Made by a program: the position numbers and the translations under genes. From Chryseolinea soli (lineage in GTDB: Bacteria; Bacteroidota; Bacteroidia; Cytophagales; Cyclobacteriaceae), in NCBI RefSeq assembly GCF_003589925.1, contig NZ_CP032382.1, positions 248,001 through 312,000 of the forward strand: DNA of 64,000 nt, in the 5' to 3' direction. Below the pieces are notes generated by a model. It ran no database searches, was not told the origin of the DNA, and saw only the letters and a program-made list of their open reading frames with translations. Of the stretch, positions 16,500 to 24,851 are shown in pieces. Each line of letters begins with the position of its first letter. Within the stretch, counting starts at the first letter, position 1.

Positions 16500-19460
16500 T
16501 TAAAAGGTAGCATTCAGACTCAGGAAGAAGGAACGCGTGCGCGGGAAGAAGTTGTTATCCAGGCCGCCGGAGATTTCGGGGTCAAGACCTTTGTACTTCG
16601 TGATCACAAACACATTCTGTACGCCGGCGCCGATGCGCACGTTCAACTTCTCTTTATACAATTCCCTGAAACTGTAACCGAAGTTGATGTTGTCCATGCG
16701 GAAGAACGAGGCGTTCTCGACGTAATAGTCGCTGAAGCGTGTGTTCAGGGCGGTGGTGAACTTTGTTTCGTTGGCCAGTTTGCTCACGTTGCTGAGGTAT
16801 TCCATAGAATTGTATAGCGTGCGGTACGTGCTGTTCGCGGCCACGTTGTTGTACACATAGTTGCCAAAACTGGCTCGCCCGGAGAAAGCAAAGTCCCAGT
16901 TCTTGTAATTCAATCGCGAGTTGATACCCATGTAGACAGTGGCATCCGGTTTCTTGTACACATACAGATCGCTGGTATTGATCACGCCATCCTTGTTGCG
17001 ATCGACATAGGCATCTTCGATAGGCTTACCGTTGGAATCATAGATCTGTTGATAGGTGTAGAACGAAGCGCGTGAGTACCCGACCTTCTGCACTTGAATG
17101 GTTCCCGAAGTTGTACCGCCAACGCCCCCGAGTGGAATGATGAAGTTGGGATCGTTGCTCAGGTTGAGCCGCGTGATCTCATTTTTATTGTAGGTCACAT
17201 TGCAGCCCAACGTCCACTGCAGGTTATCGGTGGAAATAATGTCGGCGCTCAAATTCAATTCGATACCGCGGTTCTTCATGCTGCCCACGTTGGTGGTAAG
17301 CGAGCTGGTGAAGTTAGTGCCCACAGGAATGGGAATGTAGGCAATGAGGTTATCGGATTTCTTTTCATACACATCCAACGAACCCGTGAGCCTGTTCTGG
17401 AAGAACCCAAAATCCAACCCCGCATTGATGGTGGTGGTCTCTTCCCACTTGATGTTCTGATCGTATCCATCGGGACGCAAGGTGTTGTAGAATGAACTGC
17501 CAAAGGGATAACGGGCGGCATTGTCGCTTCGGGTATAGGTGGCAATGTAAGGATAGTCGTTACCGTAGATATCCTGTTGACCGGTGACTCCATAGCCCAG
17601 TCGCAGCTTCAGATCGGAAAACGTTTTGTTCTCCTTCATGAAGTCTTCTTCATTGATCTTCCACGCCAGGGCAAAGGCGGGGAACAATCCCCAACGGTTC
17701 TTTGGTGCAAAACGCGATGTGGCGTCGTCGCGCAAGGTTCCCGTGAGGATGTATTTTCCTTTGTAGGTATAGTTCAGTCTTCCGAAGAAAGAAAGCAGGT
17801 AGTATTCCGTTTCATATATGTTGACGCGCGTAGCGGCTTCACTCTTCTGATTCATTGTTGAATCGGCACCGGAGCTATAGAAGTGTGACCACGAATATCC
17901 ACCCATCACATCGATCTTGCTGTTGATGCTGGGAAGTTCTTTGGAGTAGTTCAGGTAAAAATCCAGCAGTTGGTTTTTGGCGGTCGCGGTGTAAGGATTG
18001 ATCTGTCCTCCGGCAACCGTGGGCAAATAGATCCATTGCGTGCTGTCGCGCACGTTGTTGTGGCCTTTGGTTTCGGAGTAGTCGTAGCCCAGGTTTAGGT
18101 TGGCGTGCAGGTCTTTCAGGAACGGAAGCGCATAGTCGAACTTCACGTTGCCAATGCTGCGCTTCACCGTCGACGTGTTGTCGGTCATGTCGAGCCGGGC
18201 CACGGGGTTGCCGGGCGCCAGGTTGATGCTGTTGCCTTCAGGACCGCCTGTGGTCCATGTGGTGTAGCCGCGCCAGCGCTTGTTGCCGTTGTAAACGGGT
18301 TGCGTTGGATCATAGGCGATGGCGTTGCCGATGGCAGCCTGGTCGGCAAAGTTGTTCTGGTTGTACATCCCCTTCACGTTGATGTTCATCTTGAGATTAC
18401 CGTTGAGGAGCGTGGGGTCGAGACCGATGGAGGCTGTCGTGCGTTTGAAGTTGTAGGTGTTGAGGATGCCGTCGGTATTGTTGTAGCCAACCGAAACACG
18501 ATACGGCGTTTTCTTGGCGGTACCGGAGAGATTGAGGTTGTGATCTTGCCCATAGGCGGTGCTGAAGATCTCTTTCTGCCAATCGGTGTTGGCCGTTCCC
18601 AAAAGTTTCAGAACGGCGTTGTTGCCGGCAAATTGCTCATTCATCAGGGCGCGGTATTCGTCGCCCGAGAACACATCTACTTTCTTCGGCGCGGTATACA
18701 TCGTGCCGGTTACACTATAGTTTACTTTGAAGTCTTTGCCACCGCGTTTGGTGGTGATGATAATGACCCCATTGGAAGCGCGTGAGCCATAGATGGCCGT
18801 GGCCGAGGCGTCTTTCAGCACGGTGAAGTTTTCAATATCGTTCGGGTTTAGGGTGGCCAGTATATTGGGTGACCCGCCCAGGTTGGTGTTGCTCACCGGC
18901 ACGCCGTCGATCACAATGAGGGGATCGTTGCTGGCACTCAGCGAAGAGCCACCCCGGATGCGGATGGTCGATGTATTGCCGGGCGCACCGCTGTTGGTGG
19001 TGACCGACACGCCGGCGGTCTTCCCCATGATCAATTCCTGGGGTGAGTTCACCACGCCTTTGTTAAACGTCTCGGAGTTGACCACGGCAAGCGATCCACT
19101 GGCATCGGTCTTTTTCACCGTACCATAGCCTACGACCACAACTTCTTCCAATGTGGAAACGTCCGGCGACAAAGTCACCGCGATCGTGGTCTGGTTGCCG
19201 ACGGGCACCTCCGTCGAAGCATAGCCTACAAAAGAAAAAACGAGCGTCGCGTTTTCCTTTACCAGGATGGAATAGTTACCCTGGGCGTCGGTCACCGTGC
19301 CGTTGCTGGTACCCTTTTCCAGAATGTTTACACCGGGAAGAAAGTTTTCGTCGTCTGCCGACTTCACCGATCCCGTGATGGTGCGGCTTTGCGCCCAGGC
19401 CGTCGTGGCCAGGAAACAGAGCAAGACCATACCCCTTGCGATTGAATAGAGTTTCATCAT
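16500..19460 (-). CDS. SusC/RagA family TonB-linked outer-membrane transporter
   Basis: A 986-residue TonB-linked importer. Residues 1-24 are a signal peptide (MMKLYSIARG...TTAWAQ). About 26-98 is the carboxypeptidase-D-like domain (GVNILEKGTSNGTVTDAQG), then the SusC signature LEEVVVVGYGTVKKTDASGS near 104-123, the plug with STIRIRGGSSLSASNDPLIV and LKDASATAIYGSRASNGVI, and the barrel ending FFLSLNATF. A longer frame to 19571 exists but begins with a non-signal sequence. With the downstream SusD it forms the pedal-bin importer for oligosaccharides, here probably maltodextrins given the SusE and GH13 partners. The leader carries competing hairpins, described separately. Confidence 0.95.
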   Translation of the reverse strand: MMKLYSIARGMVLLCFLATTAWAQSRTITGSVKSADDENFLPGVNILEKGTSNGTVTDAQGNYSILVKENATLVFSFVGYASTEVPVGNQTTIAVTLSPDVSTLEEVVVVGYGTVKKTDASGSLAVVNSETFNKGVVNSPQELIMGKTAGVSVTTNSGAPGNTSTIRIRGGSSLSASNDPLIVIDGVPVSNTNLGGSPNILATLNPNDIENFTVLKDASATAIYGSRASNGVIIITTKRGGKDFKVNYSVTGTMYTAPKKVDVFSGDEYRALMNEQFAGNNAVLKLLGTANTDWQKEIFSTAYGQDHNLNLSGTAKKTPYRVSVGYNNTDGILNTYNFKRTTASIGLDPTLLNGNLKMNINVKGMYNQNNFADQAAIGNAIAYDPTQPVYNGNKRWRGYTTWTTGGPEGNSINLAPGNPVARLDMTDNTSTVKRSIGNVKFDYALPFLKDLHANLNLGYDYSETKGHNNVRDSTQWIYLPTVAGGQINPYTATAKNQLLDFYLNYSKELPSINSKIDVMGGYSWSHFYSSGADSTMNQKSEAATRVNIYETEYYLLSFFGRLNYTYKGKYILTGTLRDDATSRFAPKNRWGLFPAFALAWKINEEDFMKENKTFSDLKLRLGYGVTGQQDIYGNDYPYIATYTRSDNAARYPFGSSFYNTLRPDGYDQNIKWEETTTINAGLDFGFFQNRLTGSLDVYEKKSDNLIAYIPIPVGTNFTSSLTTNVGSMKNRGIELNLSADIISTDNLQWTLGCNVTYNKNEITRLNLSNDPNFIIPLGGVGGTTSGTIQVQKVGYSRASFYTYQQIYDSNGKPIEDAYVDRNKDGVINTSDLYVYKKPDATVYMGINSRLNYKNWDFAFSGRASFGNYVYNNVAANSTYRTLYNSMEYLSNVSKLANETKFTTALNTRFSDYYVENASFFRMDNINFGYSFRELYKEKLNVRIGAGVQNVFVITKYKGLDPEISGGLDNNFFPRTRSFFLSLNATF

Positions 19461-19631
19461 ATGCTGTTGGTTTGAGCTGTTAAAATCTGCCGCCACAATG
19501 TCTGTGAAAGAAGGCTCCTTCAAACGTTTGCGGGCATAACAAAGGAAAGCAGGTGCCAACGGCACGATCAATTTGTCCCGTGAAAATCTAGAAAATCTTA
19601 TGGCTGTTTCGGCGTCAACAAATTGACCGAC

Positions 19632-19710
19632 AACGGATTGGCTGGATTGGGATGGTCGGAAAATCTCAACGGTTTCTCAGCTTTTCAACCGTTAACCAAT
19701 CCGTTGAGAT
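19632..19710 (-). promoter_or_regulatory. Competing hairpins in the regulator-susC intergenic region
   Basis: On the minus strand, ATCTCAACGG begins three bases after the regulator stop and can pair with CCGTTGAGAT (complement of 19663-19672), which is followed by TTTT: a terminator-like hairpin. An overlapping 5' segment, AACGGATTGG, can instead pair with CCAATCCGTT further downstream (complement of 19632-19641). The two pairings share bases and exclude each other. A third pair, AACGGTT/AACCGTT, sits inside the first. It is either a terminator plus repeats or a genuine attenuator/operator for the sus-like operon. Confidence 0.5.
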
Positions 19711-19712
19711 CA

Positions 19713-21305
19713 CTAAATGGCCCGGATGGCCATGATCTTCTTCTCGAATTCTTCGTTGGGAAGGATCGATTTGTTGCGGATGCGGGTCTTGTAGGTATAG
19801 ATGGTGGTAACGGAATAGTCCAGGATCTTCGCAATCTTTTCATTGTCGTGGATCCCCATGCGGATGAGGGCAAAGATCCGCAACTCGGTATTCAGCAGCT
19901 GGTCCTCCTTCAAATGAATGCGATCCTCCTCGTTAAAAAAGGAATTGAAGATGGTCACAAAATCGGGGAACAGTTTCAAAAACACCATGTCGAAGTTGTG
20001 GTACAATTCCTCCCGCTCTTTTTTGATGTTGATGCTTTCGACCGTAAAGCGAAGGTCTTCGAGCTTTTTGGTCATCAGTTTCATCTCCAGGGATTTCTTC
20101 AACACATCGATCTTGGTGATGTATTCGGCCGTGGTGGTGAAATAATACCAAATGTATTCCTCCTTGATCTTGTTGGCATCGCCCAGTTGATGGTTGGTTT
20201 CCGTCAACACGTCGTTGGCTTCGGTGATGGTTTTTTTGGCCACCTGCAAGCGCTGGAATTGCTTGTAGATAATGACGGCAAACGCAATGGTCATCAGCGT
20301 GAGCACGGTAATCGCCGTAGAATATAAAAAGAGCATCCTTCGTCTCGACTCGATGATGTTGAGCTGCTTGCCCTCGATGATGGGGTACACCGCCGCGATC
20401 TGCACCTTGCGGTGGCGGGCGCCGTAGAAGTTGGCGTCTTCCATGGCCACCTTCACATATTTGTAGGCGCCTTCGATGTCACCCTCCTTATATAACATGT
20501 CGGCCAGGTTTAGGGTGGCCAGTGTTTCCTTGGTGCTGGCCCGGATGTCGGCAATGGCGGCACGAATCAGCATTTCCTTGGATTTCTGGAGCTGATCGGA
20601 GTAGAAGTAAATAAAACTGAGCGTGCTGGCCGCCACGGCAAAATCGGTGTCGGAGACTTTGTAGCGGCCGATCATCTCTTCGAACGCCTGCTGCGCCTGA
20701 CGCATGTCGCGGAGCCGTGTACTTTTCAATCCCTGCAACAATTTGTAGTGGGCGGAATTGGGAGGTGTCAGCAACAGCGCGGAGTCCATAAACCGGTTAC
20801 CGCGGTCGGTGTATTGACGGCTGTAAAAATCATCGCGGTCAAAATCCGACAGATCATAACACGTGCGGGCCATCAGGTAATTGTATTCCTGGCGCGTACT
20901 ATCCGGCAGACCACGCGAGCGTATGCTCCGCAAAGTATCCAAGGCCTCCAGAAAGAGCCCGGACGAAACCAGCACAAAACCCGACTTCAGTTTGGCCTGG
21001 GTGATGCGAATGGGGTCTTTTGTTCGATAAGCGATGTCCTGGAGCTTGCGGGCGTAGGTAAAGGCTGAGTCATAAATGAAGGACTTGTACTCTTCATAGA
21101 TCTTCAGGTAAAGATCAAACAACGCCGCATCCTTCGCCTGATGTGTCGCCGCGGTGTAGCGGGCAATGCGTTCCTGCTTTTCTTTCAGATATCCCTCCCG
21201 TCTGGCAATGGTGGCGTTGAGTTCGTGCAATAAACTATCCGTCCGCGATTCCGCCCCCGCTGCCAACAGCACCAGGCAGAACCCGATGGTAAGAAGTGCT
21301 CTCAT
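19713..21305 (-). CDS. SusR/DUF6377-type membrane regulator with TPR-like domain and C-terminal HTH
   Basis: A 530-residue protein with a signal peptide (MRALLTIGFCLVLLAAGAES), a long periplasmic helical TPR-like sensor (about 25-325), one transmembrane helix (MLFLYSTAITVLTLMTIAFA, about 330-352), a coiled-coil stretch (QRLQVAKKTITEANDVL) and a cytoplasmic C-terminal part matching DUF6377. Near 475-515, LRIFALIRMGIHDNEKIAKI followed by LDYSVTTIYTYKTRIRNKS reads as a LuxR-like helix-turn-helix. This architecture is that of SusR-like regulators next to susCD loci. It sits directly upstream of susC on the same strand. It probably senses an alpha-glucan breakdown product in the periplasm and activates the operon; the ligand is inferred from context. 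Confidence 0.85.
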   Translation of the reverse strand: MRALLTIGFCLVLLAAGAESRTDSLLHELNATIARREGYLKEKQERIARYTAATHQAKDAALFDLYLKIYEEYKSFIYDSAFTYARKLQDIAYRTKDPIRITQAKLKSGFVLVSSGLFLEALDTLRSIRSRGLPDSTRQEYNYLMARTCYDLSDFDRDDFYSRQYTDRGNRFMDSALLLTPPNSAHYKLLQGLKSTRLRDMRQAQQAFEEMIGRYKVSDTDFAVAASTLSFIYFYSDQLQKSKEMLIRAAIADIRASTKETLATLNLADMLYKEGDIEGAYKYVKVAMEDANFYGARHRKVQIAAVYPIIEGKQLNIIESRRRMLFLYSTAITVLTLMTIAFAVIIYKQFQRLQVAKKTITEANDVLTETNHQLGDANKIKEEYIWYYFTTTAEYITKIDVLKKSLEMKLMTKKLEDLRFTVESINIKKEREELYHNFDMVFLKLFPDFVTIFNSFFNEEDRIHLKEDQLLNTELRIFALIRMGIHDNEKIAKILDYSVTTIYTYKTRIRNKSILPNEEFEKKIMAIRAI

Positions 21306-21418
21306 GATCTTCACGTAAAAGGAACAAGGTAAGGAGTTGGGCGTAAGAAGCCAACACTGCTGGCCGGCAGCCAACCTCGAAATCAAAGCTCCCCCAATGC
21401 AGACCTGGGATGGGCGCC

Positions 21419-22543
21419 TCAGTAATACCGCCCGATCAACGCATTCTCCACAATCCGTTTTTTCATTTTCAACGGGTCGATGGGTCCCTGCTGGCTGTAG
21501 ATGATCTTGCCTCCCGGTTCTACCAACACCGTATAGGGCAACGCACCCTGCCATTTCGGATCCACGGCTTCGATCAGGTCGTAAATGTTATCCTTATTAA
21601 AAATGTAGTTCGTGTTGGCGGCTTGCTTCAATTTCAAAAATTTGAGGGCCTTCTCCTTGCTGGCGATCTTGTCGGCACTGATGGAGATGAATTCAAAATC
21701 ACGCCCGCGATACATGCGGTCGATGGTGATGAAGTCGGGAAACTCCTGCACACACGGTCCGCACCAGGTCGCCCAAATGTTGATGAGACGCAGCTTGTCG
21801 CCTTTGTTCTTCAAAAGCTCTTGTACACCGGCAACGTCGATCTCGTTGAGCGAAACCGGCATGGCCGCCCATTCTTTTAGCAGCTTTTCGGTGTATTCAT
21901 TTTTCCACGACCACTTCATGCTGCAGCCAAACACTTTGGTGGTGGCCGGCTCCGGTTTTCGACCCGCTAACACCGCATCGATGGCGTTGCGAAGGTCTTC
22001 GCCATTGCCCGTTCCTGGCTTTTCGTGCTGATCGAGCCTGCCGGTGTATTGAAGCTTGCGGTCTTTGTCAAAGACAAAAGCATGCGGCGTGGCCACCGGG
22101 CCGTAGGCCAGCGCCACTTTCTGATCGTCGCCGTCGTAGAGGTAGGGGAAATTAAACGATTTGTCTTTTGCGCGAATGATCATTTCGTCATAGGTGTCTC
22201 CAAACTCCGTGTATCCTAACTCCGCCAGGTTCAGCGCCGGGGGATTGTTGGACGAGATCACCACCACGTCGACACCTTTACTTTTATAATCGCGCGTGAT
22301 GGCCATGATGCGGTCTTCATAGGCTTGCGCGGTAGGGCAATGGTTGGCATTGAAGACGATGACCAACGCTTTAGCGGCCGTGTATTCCTGGAGCGCGTGG
22401 AATTTTCCGTCGATGCCTTTCAGGTTGAAATCCGGGGCTGCCGCGCCGATGGCCAAGGTCGGGGGATCGTCGTGGTGGCTTTCCTGCGCCTGGATCAGGG
22501 TGGCCATTAAAAGCAGGGCGATGCAGAGAATAGGTTTGGTCAT
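21419..22543 (-). CDS. Exported double thioredoxin-fold protein (AhpC/TSA-like plus TlpA-like)
   Basis: A 374-residue exported protein: signal peptide (MTKPILCIALLLMATLIQAQ), then two thioredoxin-fold domains. The N-terminal domain (about 30-195) is peroxiredoxin-like, with APDFNLKGIDG and NANHCPTAQAY, but Cys69 has no resolving partner at the CxxC position. The C-terminal domain (about 205-374) is TlpA/ResA-like with WATWCGPC (Cys261, Cys264) and the cis-proline segment GALPYTVLVEPGG. The start at 22543 places the signal first. It should act as a periplasmic thiol-disulfide oxidoreductase. The gene is divergent from the acetylesterase gene and 113 bp upstream of the sus regulator; no direct link to starch use is evident. 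Confidence 0.85.
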   Translation of the reverse strand: MTKPILCIALLLMATLIQAQESHHDDPPTLAIGAAAPDFNLKGIDGKFHALQEYTAAKALVIVFNANHCPTAQAYEDRIMAITRDYKSKGVDVVVISSNNPPALNLAELGYTEFGDTYDEMIIRAKDKSFNFPYLYDGDDQKVALAYGPVATPHAFVFDKDRKLQYTGRLDQHEKPGTGNGEDLRNAIDAVLAGRKPEPATTKVFGCSMKWSWKNEYTEKLLKEWAAMPVSLNEIDVAGVQELLKNKGDKLRLINIWATWCGPCVQEFPDFITIDRMYRGRDFEFISISADKIASKEKALKFLKLKQAANTNYIFNKDNIYDLIEAVDPKWQGALPYTVLVEPGGKIIYSQQGPIDPLKMKKRIVENALIGRYY

Positions 22544-22768
22544 ATGTTCTTCAGGTTTAAAGATCAAACAAAAGCCATACGCAACAGGTCAGCACAAACC
22601 GGGATCACACAAGGATGCACCTAAAATAACATTTATAATCTTTCCGCCGAAACGATGCTGTACAAACCCGTCGCCGAATTCCATGAAGGGCTTGATAAAT
22701 TGACGGGTTATGCTAAACTTGATCATCGCTGCCTTTGTAGCATTCAACGATCACCCAAAACCGTCTTT

Positions 22769-24730
22769 ATGAGAACATTGAATTTTTGCGCCCTGCTCGT
22801 TTTCCTCACCGGATCGGCTCTCGCCAATGTGACACTTCCCCGGATCTTCAGCAACAACATGGTCCTGCAACGCAACCATGCCATCACGGTATGGGGTTGG
22901 GCCGATGCCAAAGAGAAGATCACCGTTCAATTCAATCACCAAACCAAGACCATCACGACCGGAAAAAACGGCCAATGGAAAGTGGTCCTCGCCAATGAGC
23001 CCGCCGGTGGCCCCTACGACCTTACGGTAAAGGGAAAGAATAACATCACCCTCAGCAATGTGCTCGTAGGCGATGTGTGGATCTGCTCCGGGCAATCGAA
23101 CATGGAATGGGTCGTGCGCAACACCAACAATGCCGCCTCCGAAATTGCGCAAGCCGATTTCCCGCAGATCCGTCACTTCAAAGTACCGCTCACCATCGCC
23201 ACAACCCCCAGCGACGACGTGACCGGTGGTGAATGGAATGTCTGCGATCCCGCGCACGTGGGCGACTTCACGGCCGTTGGTTATTTCTTTGCACGCGACT
23301 TGTATAAGGAACTGAACATCCCCATCGGCCTGATCAACACATCCTGGGGTGGCACACATTCCGAAACCTGGACCAGCCGCAGTGCCTTCGAAGGCAGCGA
23401 CGAATTCCGGTCGATGATCCAATCCATGCCCCACCTAAACCTGGACAGCGTCGCCAATGCAAAAGCGGCCGCCACCCAAGCGCGCATCGAGAAACTTCAA
23501 GGTAGCCTCAATGTGTCCACAGCCGTTCTCATCACCTGGAAAGACGTCAACTTCAACGATGCCTCCTGGCTCACCATGAACCTCCCCACGATGTGGGAAA
23601 CGCAAGCGCTTGGCGACGTCGATGGCTATGTGTGGTTTCGCAAAACCATTACCCTCAACGCCGAACAGGCCGGCAAAGCCGCTACACTATCATTGGGTGC
23701 TATAGACGATGCCGATCAAACTTACGTGAACGGCCTCCTGGTGGGGAGCACCAACTCCTACAGTGCCAAGCGGGTGTATAACATCGCTCCAAATATTTTA
23801 AGAGAAGGAAAAAATGTGATTGCCATCCGGGTACAGGACACGGGCGGTGGAGGCGGTGTGAATGGAAATCCTGAGGACATGCACCTCTCCCTCTCCAACG
23901 CAGCGTTCCCGTTGACGGGTCCCTGGTCCTATCGCGTAGAGTCGTTGATGACAGGGAATGGTGTGGGACCAAACAGTTACCCCACACTCTTATACAACGC
24001 CATGATTCACCCGCTGCTGCAATACACCATCACGGGCGCCATCTGGTACCAGGGCGAATCCAACGCGGGACGGTCGTATCAATATCGAAAAGCTTTTCCA
24101 CTGATGATCACCGACTGGCGCAAACATTGGGGACAAGGCGACTTCCCGTTCTATTTCGTCCAGCTTGCCAGCTATGATGCCAACCACGGCAACAGTCAAA
24201 ACGGTAGCGGCTGGGCCGAGCTGCGCGAAGCACAGACGCTCACCCTAAGTCTGCCCCGCACAGGCATGGCCGTGACCACCGACATCGGCGAGTCGCATGA
24301 CATCCATCCGCGGAACAAGCAGGATGTCGGAAAACGATTAGCCGCGATTGCGTTGCACGACACGTATGGAAAGAACGTCGTGTACACCGGGCCCGTGTGC
24401 AAAACTGTGCTCTTGGGGACGGGAAAAGTCGAGCTCGCGTTTAATTCGATGGGCAGTGGGTTGATGGTGAAAGACCGGTATGGTTATGTAAAAGGCTTTG
24501 AGGTAGCGGGAGAAGATCATGTATTTCACTATGCCAAGGCGTACATCGAAGGGGATCATGTAGTGGTGTCTAGCGATGACGTGAGAGCGCCCATCGCTGT
24601 GCGATATGGATGGGCGGATGATGCGGGCGATGATAATCTGTATAATAAGGAAGGATTTCCGGCGGGTCCGTTCCGGACCGATACTTGGAAAGGTGTGACG
24701 GAGGAGGCGAAGTTTGATTTTGAAAGGTAG
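22769..24730 (+). CDS. Sialate O-acetylesterase-like SGNH hydrolase
   Basis: A 653-residue exported protein (signal MRTLNFCALLVFLTGSALA) of the sialate O-acetylesterase/DUF303 family. After an N-terminal beta domain (NNMVLQRNHAITVWGWAD), the SGNH core starts with DVWICSGQSNMEW, nucleophile Ser110. A glycine-rich beta-sandwich insertion (about 270-390) follows, then AIWYQGESNAGR, and the C-terminal catalytic pair GESHDIHPRNKQD with Asp511 and His513. It removes acetyl groups from sugars: sialic acid in the characterised enzymes, but plant or algal polysaccharides are equally likely here, since no sialic-acid genes are nearby. The first 38 codons of the longer open frame are unlikely to be translated. 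Repeat copy B follows its stop. Confidence 0.88.
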   Translation: MRTLNFCALLVFLTGSALANVTLPRIFSNNMVLQRNHAITVWGWADAKEKITVQFNHQTKTITTGKNGQWKVVLANEPAGGPYDLTVKGKNNITLSNVLVGDVWICSGQSNMEWVVRNTNNAASEIAQADFPQIRHFKVPLTIATTPSDDVTGGEWNVCDPAHVGDFTAVGYFFARDLYKELNIPIGLINTSWGGTHSETWTSRSAFEGSDEFRSMIQSMPHLNLDSVANAKAAATQARIEKLQGSLNVSTAVLITWKDVNFNDASWLTMNLPTMWETQALGDVDGYVWFRKTITLNAEQAGKAATLSLGAIDDADQTYVNGLLVGSTNSYSAKRVYNIAPNILREGKNVIAIRVQDTGGGGGVNGNPEDMHLSLSNAAFPLTGPWSYRVESLMTGNGVGPNSYPTLLYNAMIHPLLQYTITGAIWYQGESNAGRSYQYRKAFPLMITDWRKHWGQGDFPFYFVQLASYDANHGNSQNGSGWAELREAQTLTLSLPRTGMAVTTDIGESHDIHPRNKQDVGKRLAAIALHDTYGKNVVYTGPVCKTVLLGTGKVELAFNSMGSGLMVKDRYGYVKGFEVAGEDHVFHYAKAYIEGDHVVVSSDDVRAPIAVRYGWADDAGDDNLYNKEGFPAGPFRTDTWKGVTEEAKFDFER

Positions 24731-24750
24731 CGCGAGGCGGCTCAAGATTT

Positions 24751-24836
24751 GAGGCGCAGAGACGCAAGAAGAACGCAAAGAGAAGCACTGCCTTTGCGCC
24801 TTTCTTTGCGTCCTTTGCTCGCCGAAGCTCTAGCGA
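24751..24836. repeat. Dispersed palindromic repeat, copy B
   Basis: Two parts. The left and right arms GACGCAAGAAGAACGCAAAG (24761-24780) and the complement of 24792-24812 pair over about 20 bp with few mismatches. The right arm is followed by the core TCGCCGAAGCTCTAGCGA (24819-24836), itself nearly palindromic. It sits between the convergent ends of the acetylesterase and RND pump genes and could terminate both. Confidence 0.75.
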
Positions 24837-24851
24837 AGATGATCTGACGAC

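Noticed and set aside
22769..24730. Sialic acid utilisation locus
   Set aside because: No sialidase, NanA, NanE or sialic-acid transporter gene is adjacent. The esterase family acts on many acetylated sugars.
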